Positions 32,829 through 43,300 of a stretch of 59,527 nt of DNA are shown piece after piece. The DNA comes from Candidatus Uhrbacteria bacterium CG10_big_fil_rev_8_21_14_0_10_48_16 (GTDB lineage: Bacteria; Patescibacteriota; Patescibacteriia; UBA9934; GWF2-40-263): positions 96,203 to 155,729 of the forward strand of contig PFEU01000018.1 of assembly GCA_002793515.1 (NCBI GenBank). Direction: 5' to 3'. Made by a program: the position numbers and the translations under genes. The notes beneath the pieces are model-generated. The model searched no databases and had not been told where the DNA came from. It saw nothing but the letters and a program-made list of their open reading frames with translations. How positions within the stretch are numbered: the stretch's first letter is position 1; every line of letters starts with the position of its first letter.

Positions 32829-32853
32829 ATGAAAAAAGAGGGGTGCGTACCCT
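32829..32853 (-). terminator. intrinsic terminator of the GNAT gene
   Basis: AGAGGG, loop with ACGCAC, CCCTCT then TTTTTTC on the minus strand. It shares the ACGCAC motif with other GC-rich genes' terminators. Confidence 0.8.
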
Positions 32854-32863
32854 CTTCGTGAAA

Positions 32864-33370
32864 CTACTTCTCAATGATGCGAAGCCAGCAGGACGTGTTG
32901 CGCTTCTTGCACGTCGGCTGGTCAGCTGGAGCGACGACTTCGCACGGACCACAGCTCAAACGCCATGAAACAGGCGTCGTCCAGTCCTCGACGATCGTGA
33001 GCCCCACCCGCTCGCCCACGTGGACGGAGATCGGGTTCGTGGTCACCCCGAAGGCGATCACGTTCTGGATACCAGGCAGACCCGGTACGGCATCATAGAT
33101 CTGATGGCTGAGGCCCTGACCGCGAAAGTCCTTGTCCACCCAGACCGATCCGATCTCGACGAACCCTGGCTCCACCGGCCAGACTGCGATGAAGCCGACC
33201 GGATCATTTCCGTTCATGAGCACGACGGCGAGGTGACGCTGGTAGAGATCCTTGAGCGCCTCGGGCGTGTTGCGCGTGGAGTCGATCTTGGGCTCGGCAC
33301 TAAGCGTGCGCGCGAGCATCTCCCAGATCGTCTCAGGTAAAGACATCGGATGCGTGTACGTGACGGACAT
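32864..33370 (-). CDS. GNAT-family N-acetyltransferase (GC-rich, strong SD)
   Basis: The start at ATG 33370 is set by AGGAG upstream; the frame extends further but only into non-coding sequence. The 168 residues show a GNAT fold: LAVVLMNGNDPVGFIAVWPV, EIGSVWVDKDFRGQGLSHQI with the acetyl-CoA loop RGQGLS (Q/RxxGxG/A), and VTTNPISVHVGERVGLTIVE. The C-terminal ~40 residues carry four cysteines (CGPC, TCKKRNTSCW), unusual for GNATs. Substrate unknown. Monocistronic with its own terminator. Confidence 0.85.
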   Translation of the reverse strand: MSVTYTHPMSLPETIWEMLARTLSAEPKIDSTRNTPEALKDLYQRHLAVVLMNGNDPVGFIAVWPVEPGFVEIGSVWVDKDFRGQGLSHQIYDAVPGLPGIQNVIAFGVTTNPISVHVGERVGLTIVEDWTTPVSWRLSCGPCEVVAPADQPTCKKRNTSCWLRIIEK

Positions 33371-33549
33371 GATGGCTCCTGTTGGTTGAGGAAAACAAAA
33401 CAGCCGCCCGAACGGACGACTGCGCTTTTGAGCAATACAAAGCAACGATCGTCCTACAGGCGACCGCGTCGACGAATAGAAATACGTTGTATGACGTTAT
33501 TCATATCTACATTCACGATAATCACTTCTCCCATATTCGTCAATAACGA

Positions 33550-33578
33550 TTGCTCATTTATTCAAAAAATCGTACAAT
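33550..33578 (+). promoter_or_regulatory. promoter of mgtE
   Basis: TTGCTC, 17 bp, TACAAT. The expected start near 33585 leaves about 12 nt before the ATG at 33597, so no room for an M-box riboswitch. Confidence 0.65.
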
Positions 33579-33596
33579 TTAGGCAATTGAAAAATT

Positions 33597-34859
33597 ATGA
33601 CCCAGAAAAAACGTTCTTCTTGTGGGCAAACCTCACGAGAAATTAGTTTCCATCCAAAAACGCGTCTCGAACGCTTTTTAGTATTGTCTCATGAAGACCG
33701 AGCAGAGGTTCTGTTGTGTCTTTCAAAAAGGATCGCGCGCGACCTCATTGACCAGCTTGATCCATCAGACCTGACGGACGTCCTCGAGCATCTCGACCCT
33801 GATCAATCGGCAGACATCATTCAACTCCTTCCCCATAAGAAACAAAAGAAGGTTCTTGCCACGCTCGCGCGAACGATTCGAGATCAGGTTACCTTTCTCG
33901 CGGAGTTTGATTCCCAAACCGCCGCGGGATTGATGAATCTCGATTACATCCAGGTTGATGAGTGCGATCTCTTAAAAGACGTAACCGTTCAATTCAAGGC
34001 ACACGAGAAACGAACAGGACGTCTTCCTACCATGCTCGTTCTTCGAAGTGGAAAGCTGGTCGGACAACTTCCTGGGCACGCTCTGGGATTGGGTTCTCCA
34101 ACGGATACGGTCGCCTCTTCCCTTCGATCTATTGGCTCGATCCATCACAATGCTTCACGACAAGAAATTGTCGACATGTTTAAGCGAGGAAATAGAAGTA
34201 AGCTTGTCGTGCTAAACCCAGAAGGAACTATTCTCGGTGTCGTCTACGCGGATTCTCTTCTGCGGTTTTTAGAAGACAAAACGACTCAGTCCCTCTATAC
34301 ATTTGCTGGTATCAACAAAGAAGAATCTGTGCTTGATCCCGCAAGAACGAAAATTCGCTTGCGTTACAAATGGCTCATCCTGAACCTTGGTACCGCATTC
34401 CTTGCTGCGTTCATTGTGAGTTTGTTTCAAGACACGATTTCAAAATACGTTCTCCTTGCGGTCTACATGCCAATCGTCGCAGGAATGGGAGGAAACGCGG
34501 GAACCCAAACACTCGCCGTCCTTGTCCGAGGGATTACCCTTGGACAAATTGACCTTAAAACAGCCCTTCCAACCATTAAACGAGAGATGTTTGCCGGACT
34601 CGTAAACGGATTTATTGTGGGAGCGCTCGTGGCTCTCATTGTGATAATCTTTGATGGAGATCTTCTTATTGCGCTCATTTTAGGACTCGCCATGATCACA
34701 AACTTGGTTGTTTCCGCGACATTTGGTACGATCGTGCCACTCATCATGAAGCGTCTTGGAAAAGATCCCGCGACAAGCGCTACCATCTTTATTACCACGG
34801 CAACAGACGTCCTCGGCTTCCTCTTCTTCTTAGGACTTGCCACCCTCTTACTTCCCTAA
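33597..34859 (+). CDS. mgtE: magnesium transporter MgtE
   Basis: The 420 residues have the MgtE order. An N-domain with LDPSDLTDVLEHLDPDQSADI comes first, then a CBS pair (about 120-235, including LGVVYADSLLRFLE), a plug helix, and five membrane segments from about 265. The pore signature MPIVAGMGGNAGTQTLAVLVRGI is intact. It imports Mg2+ with cytosolic Mg2+ gating. The start at ATG 33597 follows a promoter by about 20 nt and lacks an SD. The downstream amidotransferase gene starts nine bases after the stop. Confidence 0.95.
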   Translation: MTQKKRSSCGQTSREISFHPKTRLERFLVLSHEDRAEVLLCLSKRIARDLIDQLDPSDLTDVLEHLDPDQSADIIQLLPHKKQKKVLATLARTIRDQVTFLAEFDSQTAAGLMNLDYIQVDECDLLKDVTVQFKAHEKRTGRLPTMLVLRSGKLVGQLPGHALGLGSPTDTVASSLRSIGSIHHNASRQEIVDMFKRGNRSKLVVLNPEGTILGVVYADSLLRFLEDKTTQSLYTFAGINKEESVLDPARTKIRLRYKWLILNLGTAFLAAFIVSLFQDTISKYVLLAVYMPIVAGMGGNAGTQTLAVLVRGITLGQIDLKTALPTIKREMFAGLVNGFIVGALVALIVIIFDGDLLIALILGLAMITNLVVSATFGTIVPLIMKRLGKDPATSATIFITTATDVLGFLFFLGLATLLLP

Positions 34860-34868
34860 CGACCTTAC

Positions 34869-35609
34869 ATGAAACCCTTTCTTATCTTGCAACTGCGACC
34901 AAATACCGTTGCTTCAGACGGTGAGTTCTCGGCCTTTTTGAAGTATGGGGAGTTATCACCCGATGAGGTTGTGCGCATCCGCATGGACCAAGATCCTTTA
35001 CCTCTCATTGATCTTGCTGAGTTTTCTGGAGTGATTGTTGGAGGCGGACCATGGAACGTAAGCGATGAGCCGGACAGTAAAACTCCGCAACAAAAATCCG
35101 CAGAGTATTGGTTAAGCGGATTTCTTCAACGCATTATTGAAACAGACACGCCGTTTCTAGGCGTCTGCTATGGATTAGGCGCACTGGCAAAAATCCTTGG
35201 ATCAACTATTTCAAAAGAACAGTTTACAGAGAATGCAAGTGCGACCAATATCGAACTTCTCCCAGAGGCTCACAGAGATGATCTTCTGAAAGGACTTCCT
35301 GAAACATTCCGTGCAATCGTGGGTCACAAAGAAGCATGTCAGCAACTCCCTCACGGGGCCGTTCACCTCGCCCAATCATCCGCCTGCCCTGTCCAAATGT
35401 TTCGTCTCAAGAAAAATATCTACGCTACCCAATTCCACCCAGAACTCGACACAGAAGGCGTGCAGGTTCGCATTGATGTCTATAAACATGCAGGATACTT
35501 TCCCCCAGAGGAAGCCGAGTCTCTCAAAAAACAGCTCAGAAAAGAAAAGATCACGTTCCCCATGGAAATTCTGAAACGATTCGTCAAAAAATACCACACA
35601 GAAAAATAA
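34869..35609 (+). CDS. class I glutamine amidotransferase (GMP synthase-like GATase)
   Basis: The 246-residue protein has the triad of class I amidotransferases. The nucleophile Cys lies in FLGVCYGLGALAKILG, and His and Glu lie in ATQFHPELDTEG. The first part starts KPFLILQLRPN and holds the GGGPWNVSD oxyanion region. It has no synthetase domain, so it either supplies ammonia to a partner or is a gamma-glutamyl hydrolase-type enzyme. Probable operon with mgtE (nine-base gap). Confidence 0.85.
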   Translation: MKPFLILQLRPNTVASDGEFSAFLKYGELSPDEVVRIRMDQDPLPLIDLAEFSGVIVGGGPWNVSDEPDSKTPQQKSAEYWLSGFLQRIIETDTPFLGVCYGLGALAKILGSTISKEQFTENASATNIELLPEAHRDDLLKGLPETFRAIVGHKEACQQLPHGAVHLAQSSACPVQMFRLKKNIYATQFHPELDTEGVQVRIDVYKHAGYFPPEEAESLKKQLRKEKITFPMEILKRFVKKYHTEK

Positions 35610-35630
35610 GACCCTCGGGCCTTATTTTTT
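35605..35630 (+). terminator. intrinsic terminator after the amidotransferase gene
   Basis: AATAAG-CCC/GGG-CTTATT with a small bulge, then TTTTTT. It overlaps the stop codon and borders the convergent NUDIX-CobO gene. Confidence 0.8.
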
Positions 35631-36645
35631 AATAGTCGAGTCCTTCTCGCGCTTTCACTCCCGAGTAGAAATAGTGTTTACGCAACCGCATCTCGGTCAT
35701 GAGGTGTGCGCGATCCATAAACTCCTGTGGAGCATTCCGTCCTGTCATGATCAGTTCTGTGCGTTCTGATTTTTGATCAAGAACTCGCAAAACATCTTCA
35801 ACAGCAATGATTCCGAGATCTGCACTCGAGTTCACTTCATCCATGACGACCACATCGTACGTGGCTGTAAACATCCGAGCGACCTCTCGAAGTCCTCGAG
35901 CGCCCTCCTGCTTGTCGAACTCCGTAATCGAAAAATCAAACCGATTCGTGATCGGATCAATGCGATCTCGACCCGTTGCCACATATTCCACTCCCTCAAG
36001 CCCATCCAAAACGAGGCGTTCAAAATAATGGGTATCACCGCCTTTATCAAAGTACACAATCCCCACACGCTTCCCAGCACCGATCGCACGAATCGCCTCC
36101 CCAAGCGACGCGGTCGTCTTTCCTTTTCCGTTCCCGGTGAAGAGCTGGATGAGACCATAGCCTTCACGACCCTTAATTGCTTCGTCTGAAGCGACGACGA
36201 TGCCTTCATATGTGCGAAAGGCATTAATCGTTTCACCTCCTGGAAGAGGCTCTGTGTCTGGCGGGTTGAATCTCGGATCGATCCATTTGAACTCATTATG
36301 TTCCTCCGAAAGTCTGATCTCAGGACTTCCAATCAGACGAACGACATAGAAGATCCCAACAATAGGCTGGTTGAGTGTATCACCCCCAACGCCCCATAAG
36401 CCGACGTGAATCGGGTTTTCAATCTGGACGTCTTCTGGAACAAGCCCGAGCTCTTCATGAAGCTCTCGCAATAATCCTTCATGAGGAGTTTCCCCGACAT
36501 CCATGCGCCCTCCAGGAAAATCCCATTTCCCCTCAACGTCCTTATGATCGAGCTTCCCCGTGTCTCGGACAAGTAGGATTTTCCCCTGCGCGTTCACAAG
36601 CACCGCCTTATTTGCCACGAATTTCTTTTCCATATGTAAGATCAT
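35629..36645 (-). CDS. NUDIX hydrolase fused to CobO/BtuR-type cob(I)alamin adenosyltransferase
   Basis: Residues ~7-135 are a NUDIX domain with box GGRMDVGETPHEGLLRELHE continuing ELG (45-67). Residues ~160-338 are a CobA/CobO ATP:corrinoid adenosyltransferase. Its motifs are P-loop FTGNGKGKTT (169-178), VVVMDEVN, and the typical end TGRNAPQEFMDRAHLMTEMR. The adenosyltransferase makes adenosylcobalamin, the cofactor of the class II ribonucleotide reductase encoded 4 kb upstream on the same strand. The fusion is unusual. ATG 36633 is an alternative start. Confidence 0.88.
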   Translation of the reverse strand: MILHMEKKFVANKAVLVNAQGKILLVRDTGKLDHKDVEGKWDFPGGRMDVGETPHEGLLRELHEELGLVPEDVQIENPIHVGLWGVGGDTLNQPIVGIFYVVRLIGSPEIRLSEEHNEFKWIDPRFNPPDTEPLPGGETINAFRTYEGIVVASDEAIKGREGYGLIQLFTGNGKGKTTASLGEAIRAIGAGKRVGIVYFDKGGDTHYFERLVLDGLEGVEYVATGRDRIDPITNRFDFSITEFDKQEGARGLREVARMFTATYDVVVMDEVNSSADLGIIAVEDVLRVLDQKSERTELIMTGRNAPQEFMDRAHLMTEMRLRKHYFYSGVKAREGLDY

Positions 36646-36663
36646 AACATTTATCGTAACAAA

Positions 36664-36692
36664 GAAAAAACCCAGATTTTTCCAGGTTTTGC
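36664..36692 (-). terminator. weak terminator after the surface protein gene
   Basis: A short imperfect hairpin AACC/GGTT-like pairing followed by TTTTTTC on the minus strand. The stem is weak. Confidence 0.4.
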
Positions 36693-36704
36693 TTCTATCT
36701 TGAA

Positions 36705-39700
36705 CTAAACGACCAATTCTATCCTTCTCTTCATTTCAACTTCTGGCAACTCTTCTGTGTCAGACATCTGGTCTCCAGTTTCAAATCGGGTAAAGATTGT
36801 GGGTGGAAGGTCGATGACATAGTCTGCCCAGTCAGAGCCATAAAGAGATATCGCCGTTTCTTCAGACGGAATCCATCGTAGGAGAATACGTGATATGTCT
36901 CCTTCAAATGTTTCTACCGTATAGACCTTGGGGTCTGACTGAATCTTCACAAGCACCACCCCAGACTTTGGAAGCATTGGCTCACCAAGTGCAAACACAG
37001 AGAGGGTTGCGTCTGAAACAGTCTTGATTTCATCGAATGAGTCAAACCAGGTAAAAAAGATTTGCGCATTCATGAATGGGCGACGTGTGAGGTCTGAATC
37101 GAGGTAATAGACCGTGTCATATGACTGGCCAACAATCACATCACCGATAACCAGACCCTGAGTAACGGTTTCTTCTTCACCAGTAAACGGTGAACGATTT
37201 GTCTCTGGAAGAAGAATGAGTCCGTTTTCTCCTGTTGTGGGTTGCGTAATAACAACTTCCTCTGGATTCGTAGATGTATCTGTGCTAGTTGAACCCCCTT
37301 CAGATGTACTAGCTGCTTGAATGGTGAATACTTGATTAGAAGAGTCTGAAACCACATAAGAGTTTTCAGAACGTGTAACTTTAACCAACGCATTTGTTGA
37401 TTCAACTACTGGGACAATCCAAGTGTATTCAGAAACAGATCCATTGTAATAATCCTTAATAAGAGTGTAGCTCCTTCCTCCATCAATGGAAAAATAAAGT
37501 TGTGTACGTGCATCGTTAGTTCCCAAAGTCCAGGTCCAATCGATGGTCGTCGAAGAACCTGCTGTAATAATTTCCCCGCCGTTTGGAGAGAGAATTGCAA
37601 CTGTTCCTGAGGCAGGCGCCCCACCTCCTGCAAGAATATCGAATGTAAAAATGAGATCCCCTCCAACAAGTGAAGGAGTGGGACTAATCACCTGACTATT
37701 CACATCATCTGAAGCCGTGATCTCGAAAGTAATCGTATCTCCAGCAGAATATCCATCCGATGTCGAAAGAGTAAGAACAGTATTTCCCGCAGACCATGTC
37801 ACAACAAGATCTGCAGGTATCTCTGAAAGTGTATAAGCAAGTGTTCCAGTGCTAATAGGCTCTGAATACGTCACAATAATACGAACATCTGAATCCTGAC
37901 CTAACGCTCCGTCTGATGGAGAGATTGAGATAATCGCTGGTGAAGAACCATCAACCATAACCCTAGACCCAGAAGTCGTTGAGTTTCCTGCACTATCATC
38001 AATTGAGCCAACAATCGTAACTGTTGGAGTTGCATTTGTGTCCACGGTTCCGGACTCAACGAGAGTGATCGTAACCTCTGCTGAATCTGAAACAACAACT
38101 GAATCTATGGCATATCCATCTGAAATACTGAAATCAGCTGATGAAACCGTTCCCGCATCCAAGGCTTCTGTAAAATTCACAACAAGTGTATCAATCTGAC
38201 CATCTGCATCATCATCATCTGTTCCAGAGATTGACATAGATGGGCCGTAGCCGTCATTTTTTGAAAGAGATCCTTCTGAACCCTCTCCAGCAGTATCTGG
38301 TCCAGTCCCTCCAGCAGCAACAACCCCAGCAGTTAACCCAGCAAGATACGAAGAACTGTCCACACCATAGTTTACGCGAATTCGCCCTCCTCCTCCACCA
38401 CCACCATCAGCGGTTGAATTGTTAAATCCATTTCCACCTGATGCAGAAAAAGCACCCGTGGACCCAGCATAAACCCCTTCCGTTGTAAGATAAATTGAAC
38501 CTCCAGAACCTCCACCGGTAGCAATATTTCCACTAAATCCTTTTCCGGTTCCCCCATTCGCCATCAGTGACCCATTAATTGTCATCGTCCCTGTTGTACC
38601 GATACGTATAAGACCCCCTCCTGCTCCACCCGCAGCAAACGTACTTGCACCAGAAGATGCACCAAATGTATTTGGTGTTGTTGCTGATCCTGATGTTGTT
38701 CCACCATTTGAAGCAGTAACTCCAACCCCATTTCCACCTGCTCCACCGTATCCTCCCCCACCACCTCCAGGAGAAAGACCGTAACCTCCCGTACTAATCA
38801 AACAGACATTGGATCCATTATCTCCGTATCCATTTGTGTTCGTCCCACCAGGCGCTGTACATCCTTTTGCGTTTGCTGAAATAGATGATCCATTATCAAG
38901 GGTAAACGTTGTAAGATTTTCCCATTTTACATTCGATGTTATGACAGAATTACCTGTTACTGCCACATCTACAGAACCCGTAATCGTGAAAAAATCTTTT
39001 TCAGACATTGTGAATGTCAAACCGTTGAACGTGACGTCATCTCCAGGAGTAAACGTGAGACCCGTTACGGACGTATGTGTGCAAACAAACGTACCTGCCA
39101 ACGATATTATACCTGTTGTTGTAACTGAAGGAGTTGCATCAGTCCCTCCACAGTACTGATTCGTTGCAGAAGAATCACTTGTCCAGCTAGCAACACTATA
39201 ATCTCCGTTATAATCAAATCCATGGTAGACAGTAACAACATCTGAACTTGTTTCATGGATAAAAACTGTGCCCTTACTTCCATTCACAGCTGGTGTTTCT
39301 GCTGTACCGCCAGAAACACTAAAATCTTCATTACCTAATCCAGTAAACGAATTCGTTGTTACGACAACGGCAATACGTCCTCCCCCTCCTCCTCCAGCAT
39401 CAGCAGTACTATTATTTCCTCCATTTCCTCCAATGGCAGAAAAGGTTCCTGTGGAACCAGTAAATGTAGTGGCTGTTACGTAGATAGCTCCACCCGAACC
39501 ACCTCCAGTTGCAATGTTGTTGCTGAAGGTATTTCCATTTCCTCCATTCGCAAGCAAGGATCCGTTGTGTGAAAAAATACCCCCCACATCCAATCGAATT
39601 AGACCACCCCCACTTCCACCAGCTGTATAAGTACTTCGACCTGCAGATGAACCCAAAAGGACCGGGACTGTTGCTGAACCATGTGTATTACCTCCTGAAT

Positions 39701-40235
39701 TACTCGTCGTAGTTACTCCTTTTCCACCTCCACCAACCCCACCATATCCACCTCCACCCGAACCATTTGCATAACTATATGTCGCTGTACCGGTTACGCA
39801 AACATTCGAATCATTCGGGGTGAAACCAGCTGTATCGGAGTCGATATCAGGTGCAGTACATCCTCTTGAACTCACATCAATATAAGCACCAGACTGAATA
39901 GTAAAATCTCCTGTCGTCGAAATGTTCACACCGTCTGCATCTTCTGTCACATGTGTCATCGTCACCCCTGCTTCCAAAACAACTGACGCTGCCGTAATAG
40001 GCTCGTCTAAAACACAATATCCATCACCTCCAGTGTCTGAAAATGTAACGTCATCAGCATTCAGATCAGCTTCAGACACAGCCGTTGGAGAACCTGAAGT
40101 TCCTGTACAGTTAACTGAAACCGTCGCTGCGTAAAGTTGCGGAACAGCGGATAAAAAAAGCAACCCCAAACTAAGGGCTGCTACAGATATCCAAAAAGTA
40201 TTTTTCCCTATAAACAGAAAGTGAAATAATGTCAT
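36705..40235 (-). CDS. giant glycine-rich surface protein with duplicated block and Ig-like domains
   Basis: This 1176-residue secreted protein has a signal peptide (about 14-36, SLGLLFLSAVPQLYAA). Two homologous Gly-rich blocks (about 110-310 and 465-660) each contain GCTAP, a GGGGGYGG run, GGGLIRL, NGSLxANGG, NIATGGGSGG and GGGGGGRI. These are followed by Big_5/SwmB-like domains (ISGTDDDDADGQIDTLVVNF; SPAIISISPSDGALG) and a fibronectin-like domain (LSPNGGEIITAGSSTTIDWT). The C-terminal module with VYYLDSDLTRRPFMN, TWFDSF and KIQSDPKVYTVE is one I associate with CPR surface proteins. Likely cell surface or adhesin. Monocistronic. Confidence 0.85.
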   Translation of the reverse strand: MTLFHFLFIGKNTFWISVAALSLGLLFLSAVPQLYAATVSVNCTGTSGSPTAVSEADLNADDVTFSDTGGDGYCVLDEPITAASVVLEAGVTMTHVTEDADGVNISTTGDFTIQSGAYIDVSSRGCTAPDIDSDTAGFTPNDSNVCVTGTATYSYANGSGGGGYGGVGGGGKGVTTTSNSGGNTHGSATVPVLLGSSAGRSTYTAGGSGGGLIRLDVGGIFSHNGSLLANGGNGNTFSNNIATGGGSGGAIYVTATTFTGSTGTFSAIGGNGGNNSTADAGGGGGGRIAVVVTTNSFTGLGNEDFSVSGGTAETPAVNGSKGTVFIHETSSDVVTVYHGFDYNGDYSVASWTSDSSATNQYCGGTDATPSVTTTGIISLAGTFVCTHTSVTGLTFTPGDDVTFNGLTFTMSEKDFFTITGSVDVAVTGNSVITSNVKWENLTTFTLDNGSSISANAKGCTAPGGTNTNGYGDNGSNVCLISTGGYGLSPGGGGGGYGGAGGNGVGVTASNGGTTSGSATTPNTFGASSGASTFAAGGAGGGLIRIGTTGTMTINGSLMANGGTGKGFSGNIATGGGSGGSIYLTTEGVYAGSTGAFSASGGNGFNNSTADGGGGGGGRIRVNYGVDSSSYLAGLTAGVVAAGGTGPDTAGEGSEGSLSKNDGYGPSMSISGTDDDDADGQIDTLVVNFTEALDAGTVSSADFSISDGYAIDSVVVSDSAEVTITLVESGTVDTNATPTVTIVGSIDDSAGNSTTSGSRVMVDGSSPAIISISPSDGALGQDSDVRIIVTYSEPISTGTLAYTLSEIPADLVVTWSAGNTVLTLSTSDGYSAGDTITFEITASDDVNSQVISPTPSLVGGDLIFTFDILAGGGAPASGTVAILSPNGGEIITAGSSTTIDWTWTLGTNDARTQLYFSIDGGRSYTLIKDYYNGSVSEYTWIVPVVESTNALVKVTRSENSYVVSDSSNQVFTIQAASTSEGGSTSTDTSTNPEEVVITQPTTGENGLILLPETNRSPFTGEEETVTQGLVIGDVIVGQSYDTVYYLDSDLTRRPFMNAQIFFTWFDSFDEIKTVSDATLSVFALGEPMLPKSGVVLVKIQSDPKVYTVETFEGDISRILLRWIPSEETAISLYGSDWADYVIDLPPTIFTRFETGDQMSDTEELPEVEMKRRIELVV

Positions 40236-40295
40236 AGCTGTGGGGCATTATAGCAAAGTTCCATAAAAAAGTTAGGGGTGTGGATGCAATCAAAC

Positions 40296-40327
40296 AAAAA
40301 AACAGAGGGCCTGTCTCTCTGTTTTTT
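40296..40327 (-). terminator. intrinsic terminator of nrdJ
   Basis: AAAAAACAGAG/CTCTGTTTTTT with a ten-base loop, just past the nrdJ stop codon. Confidence 0.85.
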
Positions 40328-40340
40328 GTGACTTATCTTC

Positions 40341-43300
40341 TTAACTACATCCGCTCGTTGCCCCACAGTTCAGACACTTGTAACACGCGGCATTGCGAAC
40401 CATCATCGATCCGCAGGTTTCACATGCCGGAGCATCGGATTGATTATCAAATGTCTGTGTGTGCACGCTACGCAATTCAAGTTTTTGGATATCTTCTTCT
40501 TTTGCTTGAAACAAATTTGGTTGTTTTTCTGTCACGACTTCATGCACCAACTCTGCCACATCTTCAACCGCAACCTCCTCCGTATCCTCTTCGGTCTCGA
40601 TACTGGCATTCACTCCCACCGCAAGCTGACTTTCTCGTGGAAGAAACTTGATCGCGAGCCAACGAAAAATGTAATCGGTAATAGACTTGGCAATACGGAT
40701 TTGCGGATTGTTTGTGTAGCCTGATGGCTCAAAGCGCATATGTACAAACTTGTTGACCAAGACCTCCAGTGGCACCCCGTACTGAAGACCGATCGAGATG
40801 GACGTGGCAAAACTATCCATCAACCCTGAAATCACTGACCCCTCTTTTGACATGGTAATAAACAACTCCCCCGGTGTTCCATCATCATAAAGACCGACCG
40901 TGATATATCCTTCTGTATTTCCAACGGAGAATTTGTGCGTAATCGCTCGACGCTCATCTGACAACCGTCGACGACGAAGACGTGAATCTGCATGAACTTT
41001 CACGGTTGGAATACTTGCAGGAACGTCTGCTGGCTTCTCCTGATTCTGTTTCTTTGCATCACTCTCTTTGGACGTGGTGAGCGCTTGTTGACGCTTTGAC
41101 CCATCTCGATAAATCGCGATCGCTTTGAGTCCCAAACGCCATCCTTCCATATACACATCGGCAATCTCCTCCCGTGTTGCGTCATGAGGCATGTTCACCG
41201 TCTTTGAAATCGCTCCTGAAATAAACGGTTGAACCGCTGCCATCATTCGCAAGTGTCCCATGTAATGAATGGTTCGTGTTCCTTGAGCCGCTTTAAACGC
41301 ACAGTCAAACACAGAAACGTGCTCAGGTTTCAGATAAGGCGCTCCCTCAATCGTATCTTTTTCTTCAATGTATGCGAGCATCTCGTTGCGCTCCTGCTCA
41401 CTGTATCCGAGTCGTGTGAGTGCTTCTGGAACGGTGTTGTTCACGATCTTAATCATCCCTCCCCCGACAAGCCACTTATATTTCACGAGGGCAATATCTG
41501 GCTCGACCCCGGTGGTATCGCAATCCATCAAGAAGGAAATTGTTCCTGTTGGAGCGAGAACAGAAATCTGGGCATTTCGTAATCCATGAACACTTGCATG
41601 CTCGACGACATTATCCCAACACTTTCGTGATTCTGTTAACAGATCTGCAGGAACACCCTGTCCGTCAATCGTATAGGAAGCATCTCGATGCATACGCATC
41701 ACCTCCAACGCAGGTTCTTCATTTGCGCTGTATCCAGCAAATGCCCCGATCTTTTCTGCAATCTTTGAGGACTGATAATACGCATGACCACTTTGAAGAC
41801 TTGTGATCGCTGAGGCCAAATTCCGTCCTTCATCTGAATCGTATGCCAGTCCACGACTCATCAAAAGAGCCCCAAGGTTTGCATAACCAATTCCAAGTGG
41901 ACGGTAATCAAGACTGTTTTGTTCAATCGCAGGAGTTGGGTAAGCAGAATTTCCAATAATAATCTCCATGGCGGTAATAATGATCTCGTTTGCTTTCTTA
42001 AAGGCTTCTACATCAAAGACCATCTCGCCATTCACCTCTTTACGAAATCGCATGAGGTTCAAACTTGCCAAGTTACATGCGCTGTCATTCAAGAACATGT
42101 ACTCAGAACAAGGATTGGATGCGTAAATACGATCCGTATTCTTACAGGTATGCCACTTGTTAATGGTTGTGTCGTATTGCACTCCAGGATCTCCACACTG
42201 CCAAGCCGCATCAGCCATCATGTCCATGAGCTCACGTGCTTTCCATGTTTGAACGGGCTCACCGGTTGTCACAGCATGCGTCGTCCAGTCTCCCCCCTTT
42301 TCAACAGCCTCCATGAATGCATCCGTCACACGCACAGAATTGTTCGCATTCTGGAAGTAGATGGAAGCATAAGCAGCTCCATCAAGAGAGCTGTCGTACC
42401 CCGCATCAATAAGCGCCCAAGCTTTCTTTTCTTCTTTTACTTTGCAGGTGATGAAATCGTCGACATCTGGATGATCAATATCTAAAATGACCATCTTTGC
42501 CGCCCGACGGGTTTTCCCTCCGCTCTTAATCACTCCTGCAAACGCATCGAGCCCCTTCATGAATGACACGGGTCCTGAAGCCTTTCCATTACTTCCTCCA
42601 AGATATTCATGACGCGATCGAAGTCTTGAAAGGTTTGATCCAGCTCCTGACCCCCCTTTAAACAACATGCCTTCTGTGACACAAAGATTCAAAATAGAAC
42701 GCATGTCGTCCTGAACGGAGTTGATGAAGCACGCAGAACACTGCTGTGGTCGAGTCGTTCCGACGTTAAACCAAACAGGCGAATTAAATGCGGCCATCTG
42801 ATTCACGAGAATGTAGTGAAGCTCATCATCAAATGTCTGTGCGTCTTCTTGCGTTTCAAAATATCCATCCTTTCGTCCCCAATTTGAAATCGTTTTTGCC
42901 ACTCGCCCCACAAGTTGTTTCACGGAATGTTCACGATCCTCTTTTCCAATCGTTCCAAAAAAGTACTTCGAGACAACAATATTTGTGGCTGTCTGAGACC
43001 AAGACTTTGGAATCTCAACCCCTTTTTGTTCAAATACAATATTCCCCTTTGAATCTGTAATACTGGCATCACGTTTTTCCCATTCAATATGGTCATACGG
43101 ATGCTCTCCTGCTTTTGTAAAATAGCGCCCAACCCTAATCCCTCTTCCGTACACTTCTCCTGATGTTGCTTGTTGAACGGCCACACGGAAACCCGCATAG
43201 CGTTTTGCGACATGGATGAGATTGTTGTCGATGAACGTCAGAGAAGTGATCTCCCGCACATCAGAAAACGAAGGGATAGAATGTCCGTCAAACTGTTTTG

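Noticed and set aside
33480-33597. M-box (Mg2+) riboswitch before mgtE
   Set aside because: The predicted transcription start leaves only about 12 nt of leader, far too short.
40341-40420. Class I (NrdA) ribonucleotide reductase
   Set aside because: No small-subunit gene is present, and the TSCPD-like region and terminal zinc ribbon fit the B12-dependent class.
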